Assembly (NCBI GenBank): GCA_052067355.1
Contig: JBQHQH010000006.1
Coordinates: forward strand, 1 to 64,000
Length of the DNA: 64,000 bases
Source of the DNA: CABMKH01 sp040797625
Lineage (GTDB): Bacteria > Bacillota > Clostridia > Tissierellales > Tissierellaceae
Reading direction: 5' to 3'
Part shown: positions 25,977 through 33,881 of the stretch, one piece after another
Numbering within the stretch: the first letter of the stretch is position 1
Layout: each line of letters opens with the position of its first letter
Made by a program: the position numbers and the translations under genes
The notes under the pieces: model-generated
Told to the model about the DNA's origin: nothing
What the model saw: the letters and a program-made list of their open reading frames with translations, nothing else
Databases searched by the model: none

Positions 25977-26000
25977 CATTATAAAAAGGAGATGTAATCT

Positions 26001-26639
26001 ATGTATACTTGTGCCATATGTAGTAATAAGCCTTGCAGAAAAGGAGATAAAGAGAATTATCCAAAGAACTGTCCCACTAGGGAGATAGAAGAAATCAATA
26101 AACTCAAAGAACTATATAAAGAAGAAGAAAACCATAGGCTATCATATAATTCAGCCTTAGTTGAAAGCGAAGACTATTGCAAAAAGACTAGACTAGAAGA
26201 GATCATGGACTTTGCCAATAAATGTGGTTATAAAAATTTGGGAGTAGCCTTTTGCAGTGGATTAGCCGATGAGGCTAAAACCTTATATCGTATATTAAAA
26301 GATAATGGCTTTGAAGTAAATTCAGTAATATGCAAAAATGGAAGTATTCCAAAGGAACTTATAGGAATTAAAGAAGAAGAAAAAGTAAGACCATGTACAT
26401 ATGAACCTATGTGCAATCCCATTGGTCAAGCTAATTTCTTAAACAAGATGAATACAGATTTCAATATAACACTTGGTCTATGTGTAGGACACGATTCTCT
26501 ATTCTTCAAGTATTCAGATGCACCTACTACTGTTCTAGTAGCAAAAGACAGAGTTCTAGGACATAATCCAGTAGCTGCTCTATACCTATCTGAAGGATAT
26601 TACAGAGAAAAATTATATAAAAATACTAGGAATAAATAA
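26001..26639 (+). CDS. DUF1847 family metal-binding protein
   Basis: A 212-residue cytoplasmic protein. The N-terminus MYTCAICSNKPCRKGD with NCPT gives four closely spaced Cys, likely a metal or Fe-S site. Further conserved-looking Cys occur in VAFCSGLADEAK, VICKNG and LGLCVGHDSLF. The pattern fits DUF1847, widespread in anaerobes and without a defined role. It stands alone with an AAGGAGATG ribosome site, preceded by an inverted repeat. Confidence 0.82.
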   Translation: MYTCAICSNKPCRKGDKENYPKNCPTREIEEINKLKELYKEEENHRLSYNSALVESEDYCKKTRLEEIMDFANKCGYKNLGVAFCSGLADEAKTLYRILKDNGFEVNSVICKNGSIPKELIGIKEEEKVRPCTYEPMCNPIGQANFLNKMNTDFNITLGLCVGHDSLFFKYSDAPTTVLVAKDRVLGHNPVAALYLSEGYYREKLYKNTRNK

Positions 26640-26660
26640 AGAATACACTTTTTATAACAT

Positions 26661-26833
26661 AGGAGATTCCTTCACGATGGTCGGAATGACGGGCAAAAAC
26701 TCTTTTATGTCATCCTCATCGTAGTCGAAAGATCTACTCTTTTCTATACAAGCGGGATAACGCCCTTTGTCAATTCACGATTTACAATTCACAATTATTA
26801 AAAATGAGATTTCTCCACTTCAGTCGGAATGAC
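26661..26833. repeat. Three dispersed elements and a heptamer run
   Basis: Forward copy 26661-26690, inverse copy 26709-26743, then four heptamers ATTCACG, ATTTACA, ATTCACA, ATTATTA (26773-26800) leading directly into a forward copy (26801-26833). This is the clearest composite copy in the window. It fills the gap before the M23 peptidase gene. Confidence 0.75.
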
Positions 26834-26930
26834 ATCGCTGCAAAAAATTATTCAGACTATAATTATCTCCATTTTTTTCCATATTATGATATAATACATG
26901 GGAAATATACTTTTAGAAAAGAGGGTATCC

Positions 26931-27836
26931 ATGAAAGTTAAAAAGGATGAAAAGATCTGTATAATGATAGTTCCACATACAGATAAGGTAAAAAGGGTGC
27001 TAATACCAGCTTGGCTCCCTAAGGTTTCTATAATATTACTTTCCACCTTTTTTGTAGTTTCTTTTACTTTTTTAGGTGCTAATAAAGCCTCTAAATTAAA
27101 CTTGGAAGCAGATTATAAGGAAAAAATAGCTATTATTGACAAACTAGAGCAAGATAATAGAGAGAAAGATCTAGAGCTATCCAATCTTAAATCTCAAACA
27201 GACAAACTATACTCTAAGACCAGCGAAGTAGATAGCAAGTTAGATGAAATTGATAAACTTCAGAAGAGACTAGAAGAAATGGCAAATATAAAGTCTCCCT
27301 CTAGAGGTGGAGCTATTTCTAGAGACATTAATTTAGATGAGCTAGAACCTATAGAAGGTATTGAAGTCATAAGTGAGGTATTAGATGACAAAAAATTAGA
27401 ACTAGAAGTATTCATTCAAGATCTAGAATCTCAATTTGCCTACTTAGAATGTGTTCCAAATTTGATGCCTACTTATGGACGAATCACATCTCGTTTTGGC
27501 AGTAGACGAGATCCAATTAGAAAAACTATCAGATTCCATCAAGGAGTCGATATTGCAAACTCCCGTGGAACTAGCGTCAAAGCTGCTGCTAATGGAAAGG
27601 TCATATTCTCTGGATATCAAGGTAGCTATGGAAAGACTATAATCATAGACCACGGATATGGATATAAAACCTTATATGGTCACAATAGTAGTCTTCTAGT
27701 AAATGTAGGAGATTATGTTAAAAAGGGACAAGCTATTTCAAAGATGGGCAGCTCAGGTCGTTCTACCGGATCTCACTTACATTTCGAAGTACATAAAAAC
27801 GACAAACCCATCGATCCATTTAGTGTATTAGATTAG
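26931..27836 (+). CDS. Membrane-anchored M23 family endopeptidase
   Basis: A cell-wall hydrolase of about 301 residues. It has a basic N-terminus, one membrane segment (VSIILLSTFFVVSFTFLGA), a coiled coil (about 45-125) and a C-terminal LytM/M23 domain with the zinc motifs HQGVDIA and HLHFEVH. The ATG at 26931 follows GAGGG; an in-frame ATG at 26898 lacks a site. A bactofilin gene follows 12 nt later. This pairing is known from other bacteria, where the bactofilin positions the peptidase for cell shape or septal work. Confidence 0.93.
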   Translation: MKVKKDEKICIMIVPHTDKVKRVLIPAWLPKVSIILLSTFFVVSFTFLGANKASKLNLEADYKEKIAIIDKLEQDNREKDLELSNLKSQTDKLYSKTSEVDSKLDEIDKLQKRLEEMANIKSPSRGGAISRDINLDELEPIEGIEVISEVLDDKKLELEVFIQDLESQFAYLECVPNLMPTYGRITSRFGSRRDPIRKTIRFHQGVDIANSRGTSVKAAANGKVIFSGYQGSYGKTIIIDHGYGYKTLYGHNSSLLVNVGDYVKKGQAISKMGSSGRSTGSHLHFEVHKNDKPIDPFSVLD

Positions 27837-27848
27837 AGAGGTGATATT

Positions 27849-28259
27849 ATGTTTAAAAAGATAAGCGTTGAAAAACCTGCTGTTGAAAATATAGACTCCT
27901 TAATTGGAGAGAACATCAAGATAATCGGCAAAATTGAAGGAGCTGGAAATCTTCGAGTAGATGGAACAATAGATGGTGACATAGACTATAACGGAAATAT
28001 TGTAGTTGGAGAAACTGGTAAAATAAATGGAGATATATCAGCTGGAGATATATCATTAGCCGGAACTATACATGGAAATATCTCATCTAATTCAAAAGCT
28101 GTGATCTTACCAACAGGAAAACTAATAGGAAATGTTCAAGTTCCTAGTTTTGTAATCCATGAAAATGCCATATTTGAAGGAAATTGCAAGATGATAAACG
28201 ATAAAGTAGTTGAACTTGATTCTAAAGATAGGAAAAATAATAAAGAAAAAGCTAAATAA
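27849..28259 (+). CDS. Bactofilin (polymer-forming cytoskeletal protein)
   Basis: A 136-residue protein with a right-handed beta-helix core of short glycine-rich repeats (IIGKIEGAGNLRVDGTIDGDIDYNGNIVVGETGKINGDI...). Short unstructured ends flank it, as in bactofilins. These self-assemble into nucleotide-free filaments on the membrane. Co-transcribed with the M23 peptidase, ahead of a shared terminator. Confidence 0.94.
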   Translation: MFKKISVEKPAVENIDSLIGENIKIIGKIEGAGNLRVDGTIDGDIDYNGNIVVGETGKINGDISAGDISLAGTIHGNISSNSKAVILPTGKLIGNVQVPSFVIHENAIFEGNCKMINDKVVELDSKDRKNNKEKAK

Positions 28260-28273
28260 AAATATTTCTATGA

Positions 28274-28307
28274 AAAAATCTCCAACTTTTAAAAGTTGGA
28301 GATTTTT
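28274..28307. terminator. Bidirectional intrinsic terminator
   Basis: AAAAATCTCCAACTTTT pairs with its exact complement (28274-28290 with 28291-28307), giving A5/T5 flanks on both sides. It serves the bactofilin gene (plus) and hcp (minus, stop at 28313). Confidence 0.92.
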
Positions 28308-28312
28308 ATATA

Positions 28313-29965
28313 TTATGCTTCCATGAACATCTCTATATCGTCTTCTACATTGGAGATTGTGCCAATTCCAAATGTATCTACCAATACCTTAGCCACATTT
28401 GGTGAAAGGAATGCTGGTAATGTTGGCCCTAAGTGAATATTCTTTACTCCTAGAGATAGTAAAGCCAACAATACTATTACAGCTTTTTGCTCATACCAAG
28501 CTATATTATATGCTATTGGCAACTCATTGATATCATTTAGCTCAAATATCTCTTTAAGTTTCAAAGCTATTACTGCCAATGAGTAGGAATCATTACATTG
28601 TCCAGCATCTAAAACTCTTGGAATACCACCTATATCCCCTAGGTTCAATTTATTGTATTTATATTTTGCACAACCTGCTGTAAGTATGACAGTATCTTTT
28701 GGTAAAGCTGCAGCAAAATCAGTGTAGTAGTTTCTGCTCTTCATTCTACCATCACAACCTGCCATTACAAAGAACTTCTTAATAGCTCCTGACTTGACTG
28801 CATCTACAATCTTATCTGCCAATGTAAATACTTGAGCATGGGCAAATCCACCTACTATAGTGCCTCTTTCAATCTCTGTTGGAGCTGGCAATCTCTTAGC
28901 ATGTTCAATTAATTCAGTGAAATCTTTAGCCCTACCATCGACTCTATCTGGTATATGCTTAAATCCTGGATATCCTGAGCTACCTGTAGTATATACTCTA
29001 TCAGAATAGGAAGCCTTAGGCGGCACTATACAGTTAGTTGTAAACAGAATAACACCATTAAACTTCTCAAATTCTTCTCTTTGTTGCCACCAAGCATTTC
29101 CATAATTCCCCACAAAGTGATCATACTTTTTAAATGCTGGATAATAATTTGCTGGCAACATCTCACCATGGGTATAGACATCTACACCTGTTCCCTCAGT
29201 TTGCTCTAAGAGTTCTTCAAAGTCCTTTAAATCATGACCAGAAACCAATATTGCTGGATTATTTCTAACACCTATATTTACTTCTGTAATCTCTGGATTT
29301 CCATATGTTGAAGTATTGGCCTTATCTAATAGTGCCATAGTTTTCACACCATATTCTCCAGTTTTAAGAGTCAAAGCTACTAGATCATCTGCTGTTAAAC
29401 TATCATCTAATGTTGCTGCCATAGCCTTTCTAATGAATTGACCAATCTCTTCATCTTCATATCCTAAGTTGCTAGCATGTTCTGCATATGCAGCCATACC
29501 TTTTAATCCATATATAATAAGTTCTCTTAGAGAACGAATGTCTTCATTTTCAGTAGCTAATACCCCTACTTTCTCACTACTTGCCTTGTATTCTATATCG
29601 TTATTGGAATTCACAGTAAATGTTGCAGCATCTGATAGTTCACCTAGATCTACACCTTTTTCTATTAAAGTAACTTTTAACTCATCTCTCAACTTTAAAG
29701 CTTCCTTTATCTTCTTAAAGAATCTATCCTTATCAAAGTTTGCATTTGTAATAGTCATAAATAGGGATTCAATTATAAATCTATCCAAGCCCTCTATTTT
29801 TAATCCTATTTCATCTGCCTTTAATCCCAATACTGAAATTCCCTTGACAGCATATATCATTAGATCTTGAAGTGCTGCCAAATCTTCAGTTTTTCCACAT
29901 ACACCTACTTTTGTACAGCCCTTACCACCAGCTGCTTCTTGACATTGATAACAAAACATACTCAT
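28313..29965 (-). CDS. hcp: Hybrid cluster protein (Hcp, prismane)
   Basis: A 550-residue class I hybrid cluster protein with hydroxylamine reductase and NO reductase / S-nitrosylase activity in studied members. The N-terminal [4Fe] cluster Cys are C5-x2-C8-x8-C17-x5-C23. Hybrid-cluster ligand regions are visible: LVSGHDLKDFEEL, FTTNCIVPP, VMAGCDGRMKSRNYY, LTAGCAKYKYN, VLDAGQCNDSYS and IAWYEQKAV. It is transcribed alone from a promoter with the GGTAAC-N4-GTTACC palindrome shared with the neighbouring cassette. Confidence 0.97.
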   Translation of the reverse strand: MSMFCYQCQEAAGGKGCTKVGVCGKTEDLAALQDLMIYAVKGISVLGLKADEIGLKIEGLDRFIIESLFMTITNANFDKDRFFKKIKEALKLRDELKVTLIEKGVDLGELSDAATFTVNSNNDIEYKASSEKVGVLATENEDIRSLRELIIYGLKGMAAYAEHASNLGYEDEEIGQFIRKAMAATLDDSLTADDLVALTLKTGEYGVKTMALLDKANTSTYGNPEITEVNIGVRNNPAILVSGHDLKDFEELLEQTEGTGVDVYTHGEMLPANYYPAFKKYDHFVGNYGNAWWQQREEFEKFNGVILFTTNCIVPPKASYSDRVYTTGSSGYPGFKHIPDRVDGRAKDFTELIEHAKRLPAPTEIERGTIVGGFAHAQVFTLADKIVDAVKSGAIKKFFVMAGCDGRMKSRNYYTDFAAALPKDTVILTAGCAKYKYNKLNLGDIGGIPRVLDAGQCNDSYSLAVIALKLKEIFELNDINELPIAYNIAWYEQKAVIVLLALLSLGVKNIHLGPTLPAFLSPNVAKVLVDTFGIGTISNVEDDIEMFMEA

Positions 29966-30026
29966 CTTTTCTCCCCCTATAGCTTCATAATATTTTAGAT
30001 CTACATCGTATCTAACTTATATCTAC

Positions 30027-30069
30027 ACTATAACTTAAATTACAAATCAACTCGGTAACCCTTGTTACC
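30027..30069 (-). promoter_or_regulatory. hcp promoter with Crp/Fnr-type (HcpR-like) operator
   Basis: Perfect palindrome GGTAACAAGGGTTACC on the minus strand (30054-30069), then 21 nt, then -10 TATAGT (30027-30032). The palindrome centre would sit at about -41.5, the class II activator position. GTAAC-N4-GTTAC resembles sites described, from memory, for clostridial HcpR, a Crp/Fnr-family nitrosative-stress regulator. Confidence 0.8.
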
Positions 30070-30083
30070 AAATCTAAAATATT

Positions 30084-30326
30084 TTAATAATCTATTCCCG
30101 CTGCTTTTATCCTGTCTGGAAAAGCCGTAGAACAAGGAGTTACTCCATATACCATTCCACAGTAAGGGCATTTTGTCTCTAGATGTGTCATTTTAAATTC
30201 ATTTCCACACTCTACACATTTTAATATTGCTGACATAGGCATAGGTCTAGTATTAAAACCCATCATCCTGATCTTATCTACTACTGCTTTTCCATTATCA
30301 AAATTTCCTGTACAACCTTCATGCAT
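30084..30326 (-). CDS. Small zinc-ribbon protein next to hcp
   Basis: An 80-residue cytoplasmic protein starting MHEGCTGNFDNGKAVVDKIRMMGF. It has a rubredoxin-like ribbon CVECGNEF...CPYCGMVYG and an additional Cys in TPCSTAFPD plus Cys5, six Cys in all. The ATG at 30326 has GGAGG 9 nt upstream; a longer frame from 30386 is made of repeat sequence. It lies 103 nt downstream of the ABC ATPase gene, with repeats between, and upstream of hcp. It may be the last gene of the cassette. Function unknown; a role as a redox or metal partner is inferred from location. Confidence 0.8.
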   Translation of the reverse strand: MHEGCTGNFDNGKAVVDKIRMMGFNTRPMPMSAILKCVECGNEFKMTHLETKCPYCGMVYGVTPCSTAFPDRIKAAGIDY

Positions 30327-30355
30327 TTTTCTATTCCTCCCTTTTATAAAAATCG

Positions 30356-30434
30356 TGGATCCTTCTACTACGGTCGGGATGACCATAGGTCTCCACTACA
30401 TTTTGTCATTTCCACCGTAGTGGAGAAATCTACT
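30356..30434. repeat. Pair of dispersed elements, forward and inverse
   Basis: Forward copy 30356-30383 (GGATCCTTCTACTACGGTCG...GATGAC) and inverse copy 30405-30434 (GTCATTTCCACCGTAGTGGA...). The inverse copy runs into the stop of the ABC ATPase gene (30430), so the insertion may have set the 3' end. Confidence 0.65.
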
Positions 30435-31422
30435 TTCCTAACTGTTTTCCATCTCTCAAATCAGTCCTCATCTCATGAATAAATGCATCCATCTCCTCAA
30501 GTCTTGCCAATAATTCCTTTTCCTCCTTGCTAGTCTCTATGATCCTGTCTATACCTCCATTTTTAATGACAATTCTCCTATTGGCTATTAAAGCTAATGT
30601 AGGATCATGAGTAGCCATTAAGACTATCTTGTCTTCATTTACTAGTAAATCTAAAGCCTTCCTTCTATCTATACCTGCATTCTCTATTTCATCAATAAGA
30701 ACTATAGGTGATGAACTTAAAATCGCTGTATCTGCAATCATCAAAGCCCTTGACTGTCCACCACTTAATGATGTCACTGGAGTTTCCAATTCAAACTTTT
30801 CTCCTGCCAATCTATTTGCTGCATCTATTATCTTGGATACCGTATCTTCCACATCCATTACCAGTCTACTTTCAGCATGAAGCTCTAAAAATTCTCTAAC
30901 TGTCAAATCCATTACAAAATTCATATTCTGTGAAAGTTGAGCCACTAATTTGTTATTAGAAGAAAACCTCCATTTATTATTAGGAACTTTTTCATCTATC
31001 AATATAGTTCTTCCCGTAGGAGTATCTCTTTGTGCCACCCACTCTATATCTGCCAATAATCTAGACTTTCCTGAGCCTGTAGACCCTACTATAGATATAA
31101 TCTCAGATTTATTGATAGTCAGCTCTTTAAAGCCTTCCCTATTGTTGGATTTGTCATAACCTGGAAGAATAGTCAATGACCTGATACCTACTTCATCTCT
31201 TACTCCTAGAAACTCCTTCATCTGATGGATATACTCTTCTAAATTTCTCTTTAAACCTTCTCTATCTATGGCAAAATCTTCAATATCCCCTTCAGAAAAG
31301 CTATTTAGAAATTCTTCAAAGGTCCTGTCCTCATGACCCTGTATATCTAATTTATTTTCCTCAAAATACCCTAATACGAAAGGATATCTTTCTAGTATCT
31401 CTCTTATAGTTAAATTACTCAT
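30430..31422 (-). CDS. Permease-less ABC ATPase with DUF1858/DUF542-like N-domain
   Basis: About 330 residues. Residues 1-45 (LTIREILERYPFVLGYFEENKLDIQGHEDRTFEEFL) resemble DUF1858 or the RIC/ScdA N-terminal domain but lack their Cys. Then an ABC ATPase: Walker A IVGSTGSGKSRLLADI, signature TSLSGGQSRALMIAD, Walker B PIVLIDEIENAGID, H-loop MATHDP. There are no membrane segments and no permease gene nearby. It overlaps the GTPase stop by 8 nt, with AGGTG 6 nt before the ATG. A SufC-like or cofactor-delivery ATPase is an inference. Confidence 0.8.
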   Translation of the reverse strand: MSNLTIREILERYPFVLGYFEENKLDIQGHEDRTFEEFLNSFSEGDIEDFAIDREGLKRNLEEYIHQMKEFLGVRDEVGIRSLTILPGYDKSNNREGFKELTINKSEIISIVGSTGSGKSRLLADIEWVAQRDTPTGRTILIDEKVPNNKWRFSSNNKLVAQLSQNMNFVMDLTVREFLELHAESRLVMDVEDTVSKIIDAANRLAGEKFELETPVTSLSGGQSRALMIADTAILSSSPIVLIDEIENAGIDRRKALDLLVNEDKIVLMATHDPTLALIANRRIVIKNGGIDRIIETSKEEKELLARLEEMDAFIHEMRTDLRDGKQLGK

Positions 31423-32116
31423 TTGCATCACCTAAGTCCATCTTTCTAATATTTCCCATCTGATAGGCTTCACCTATTCTAGTCTCTCCCAGACAATAGG
31501 AGCACATAGCTGCAGGCATTGGAAATCTAAGCTCCATACCTTGAACTGAATCAATATCACTATCTCTATCATATAACAACGTACTCAACTCATATGCTCC
31601 TTGACCCGTCAATCCATTTATATGCATAGTTATTGCCCTTGGATTTACAGAGTTTACCTTTGAAGAAAATACCTCTCTTTCTGCCTGAGATACTATATCT
31701 CCCTTGGTGATCACCACTATATCTGCAGATTTTAACATAGGTCCTATTTTCTTTGGAGTATTTATTCCTGAAAGATTGTCTATTACACATACTCCCTTAA
31801 TTCCCTTAATATATGGTGAACATCTATTGCAAAGTCCAGCTGATTCTGTAATCAATAGGTCTAAACCCATGCCTATCCCCCATTGAACTACTTCTTCAAT
31901 ATTAGAGGCAAAGAAGTGATCAGGGCATAGAGCTCCAGACAATCCCTTTTTAACTGGAATACCTGCTTTTTCATAGAGAATATCATCTTCTGTATACAGA
32001 CAATCAAACTTTACAACTCCTACAGAGATATCCCTTTGTTTTAAAGCTTCTATAGTCTTCAAAATTATGCTGGTCTTTCCCGATGATGGAGGACCAGAAA
32101 ACACTACTAGATTCAT
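31415..32116 (-). CDS. Cys-rich G3E/HypB-like GTPase of the hcp-linked cassette
   Basis: 233 residues. Walker A FSGPPSSGKTS (residues 6-16), a Walker B-like strand running into a Cys pair, LLITESAGLCNRCSPYI (C96, C99), and a G4-type motif VITKGD. Further Cys are C39, C64 and C205-x2-C208 (MCSYCLG). The layout resembles metallochaperone GTPases (HypB, UreG, CobW) with an added metal or Fe-S site. It begins right at the stop of the solute-binding-like gene and overlaps the ATPase gene. Probable role: GTP-driven insertion of a metal or cluster; target unknown, hcp being the obvious neighbour. Confidence 0.8.
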   Translation of the reverse strand: MNLVVFSGPPSSGKTSIILKTIEALKQRDISVGVVKFDCLYTEDDILYEKAGIPVKKGLSGALCPDHFFASNIEEVVQWGIGMGLDLLITESAGLCNRCSPYIKGIKGVCVIDNLSGINTPKKIGPMLKSADIVVITKGDIVSQAEREVFSSKVNSVNPRAITMHINGLTGQGAYELSTLLYDRDSDIDSVQGMELRFPMPAAMCSYCLGETRIGEAYQMGNIRKMDLGDANE

Positions 32117-33364
32117 CTATCTTTCCTCCTGTCTAGCATGATGAAATATCTTTAAACATTTTTTAATCAAATTTCCTATATCCTCATGACCATTTATATA
32201 GTCCCAACCTAACCACATAAATCTTTGATCCCTATTTAAGCCATTGTCTACTTCTGGATTAGTTGATGGAAACTTTCCACTAGTAGATAACAGCTGTCCC
32301 ACTTCCTTAGACAAGAAAAAGTCTACAAATGGTTTTATCTTTTCCTTGTTCTCCTTCTTAGATAATAGAAATATTGGACTTATAATGGCGCCGTCCTTTG
32401 GCCATACCATCTTCAACGGACTATTTTCCTTTACCATCTGGGTGAATAGATATGGCATGACAGTTACTGTAGGTATACTGGTATCTCCTCTTTTTATATG
32501 GGATTTTACCATTTCTGCTGGAGCCATACTTCTAAGCAGAGATCTGCCCAACTTCTCTATACCTTCCTCGCTATAATTTTTATATATATTTAAAATCACT
32601 GCATTAAATAGATCTAAATCATGTAATGGTAGAGAGATGGAGCTTTCAAATTCTGGACTCAATAGATCTTCCCATGTCTCTGGCATCTTCCTACCATTTA
32701 ATTCTTCAGTGTTTACTAAAAACACTGCAGGTACTACTCCTATGATAGAATACTGTCTTTTAGGATCTTTTAAGTCTATTTCTTCATTGTCAAAATCTCC
32801 ATTCAATCTACTAAAATCTGAGATATCTTCAAAGACTCCTCGTTCTTTAAACTTTCCCATTAGACCTCTATCGAAAAACAGGTCAAATCCTGCTGACATA
32901 AATAGATCAGATAATGTATCTTCATTTCCTGACTCTATCCTATTCTTAATCCAATCAGTACCCATACTAGCTGATTTCAGTTCATAATCCACTGTAAAAT
33001 CAAATCTATCTCTATTGGCTTCCATCCACTTGTTAAAGCTCTCTAACAGTGGAATTCTCACTGGACATGGAAGTATTCCTTCAATTCTAATATCTCCAGA
33101 TCCTTGCTTCTTAGCTATAGACAGAGTATCATCTTCTGATGAACTATATTGTTCTATGGCATCAATCAGCCTTTGTTCAAATAACTCTATATTTATCTGC
33201 TTTGTCAGACAAGCCATCTCCAAAGATATGGCCTTGCCCATCATTTTCCTCATAGCCTCATCTTTAAACTGTGTAAAACCATTTGCAACAAATATATCTA
33301 TAGTCTCTGGGTATTTTTTCGTTATATCATAGACTTTATCTTTTATGTCAAAATATCTATTCAT
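32117..33364 (-). CDS. Cytoplasmic solute-binding-like protein with DUF1858-type N-domain
   Basis: 415 residues. Residues 8-70 (KVYDITKKYPETIDIFVANGF...LIDAIEQ) look like DUF1858, the hybrid-cluster-protein-associated redox domain, but without its CxxC. The rest resembles periplasmic Fe(III)-type binding proteins (SMGTDWIKNRIESG, MPETWEDLLSPEFESSISLP, PFVDFFLSKEVGQLLS...GKFPSTNP). There is no signal peptide or lipobox, so it should be cytoplasmic. C98 lies in GILPCPVRIPL. First gene of a tight three-gene operon with an HcpR-like promoter. Ligand unknown. Confidence 0.78.
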   Translation of the reverse strand: MNRYFDIKDKVYDITKKYPETIDIFVANGFTQFKDEAMRKMMGKAISLEMACLTKQINIELFEQRLIDAIEQYSSSEDDTLSIAKKQGSGDIRIEGILPCPVRIPLLESFNKWMEANRDRFDFTVDYELKSASMGTDWIKNRIESGNEDTLSDLFMSAGFDLFFDRGLMGKFKERGVFEDISDFSRLNGDFDNEEIDLKDPKRQYSIIGVVPAVFLVNTEELNGRKMPETWEDLLSPEFESSISLPLHDLDLFNAVILNIYKNYSEEGIEKLGRSLLRSMAPAEMVKSHIKRGDTSIPTVTVMPYLFTQMVKENSPLKMVWPKDGAIISPIFLLSKKENKEKIKPFVDFFLSKEVGQLLSTSGKFPSTNPEVDNGLNRDQRFMWLGWDYINGHEDIGNLIKKCLKIFHHARQEER

Positions 33365-33393
33365 AATATCCTCCTCTAATAGTATCTCTATAT

Positions 33394-33436
33394 ATTGTAA
33401 TACATAATAAAAATATAATCGGTAACAGTTGTTACC
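33394..33436 (-). promoter_or_regulatory. Cassette promoter with Crp/Fnr-type (HcpR-like) operator
   Basis: Palindrome GGTAACAACTGTTACC on the minus strand (33421-33436, extended by C/G on each side), 21 nt, then -10 TACAAT (33394-33399). Spacing is identical to the hcp promoter. Predicted start near 33387, about 22 nt before the ATG. Confidence 0.82.
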
Positions 33437-33637
33437 GACTATCCTACAATTCTATATCTATAATCACTTTTCTTAATATTATTTCCTCTATAATCATATT
33501 ACGAACATAGAAAATACTATCACTAAATGTATTCATGCAAAATAAGCTAATCTCAGACAATCCATCTTCTATATTCTTACTGGTTAGTATTTCCATATCC
33601 CTATCTAAATGTTATAATCATCTTAGAGGTGATATAT

Positions 33638-33853
33638 ATGAGATGGTTCTATTCTTTACCTAGATTTGTTCGAGATCTAGTGATATTCAATTCATTTATA
33701 TTCATGATTCACTTTATACTAAATTACGCACTACATATAGAGTTTAACATTCGTGGAAATACACTCATGGCTGCCAACGTAGGAATATTGATTGTCAACT
33801 TGCTCATATATAGAATTAACAAGATAAGAGAAGAAGAAAGAAAAAAATCCTAG
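33638..33853 (+). CDS. Small membrane protein, unknown function
   Basis: 71 residues (MRWFYSLPRFVRDLVIFNSF) with two predicted membrane segments (DLVIFNSFIFMIHFILNYAL and TLMAANVGILIVNLLIYRI) and a charged C-terminus REEERKKS. The ATG at 33638 follows AGAGGTG. No family recognised. It stands alone between the cassette promoter and the ABC exporter, ending inside a terminator. Confidence 0.72.
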   Translation: MRWFYSLPRFVRDLVIFNSFIFMIHFILNYALHIEFNIRGNTLMAANVGILIVNLLIYRINKIREEERKKS

Positions 33854-33866
33854 ATCTAGGATTTTT
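33841..33866. terminator. Bidirectional intrinsic terminator
   Basis: AAAAAATCCTA and TAGGATTTTTT (33841-33851 with 33856-33866, loop GATC). It includes the stop codon of the small membrane protein and lies 15 nt past the ABC exporter stop on the other strand. Confidence 0.9.
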
Positions 33867-33881
33867 TCTTTCTCAATTCTT

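Larger units (their letters stand above)
25661..26000. other. 340-bp gap: divergent upstream regions with repeats
   Basis: Holds the upstream region of the ABC operon (minus) and of the DUF1847 gene (plus), a heptamer run at 25808-25828 and an inverted repeat at 25929-25976. No open frame with a ribosome site was seen. Confidence 0.5.

Noticed and set aside
30327..30386. N-terminal extension of the zinc-ribbon protein
   Set aside because: The added 20 residues translate a dispersed repeat; the internal ATG has GGAGG at ideal spacing.
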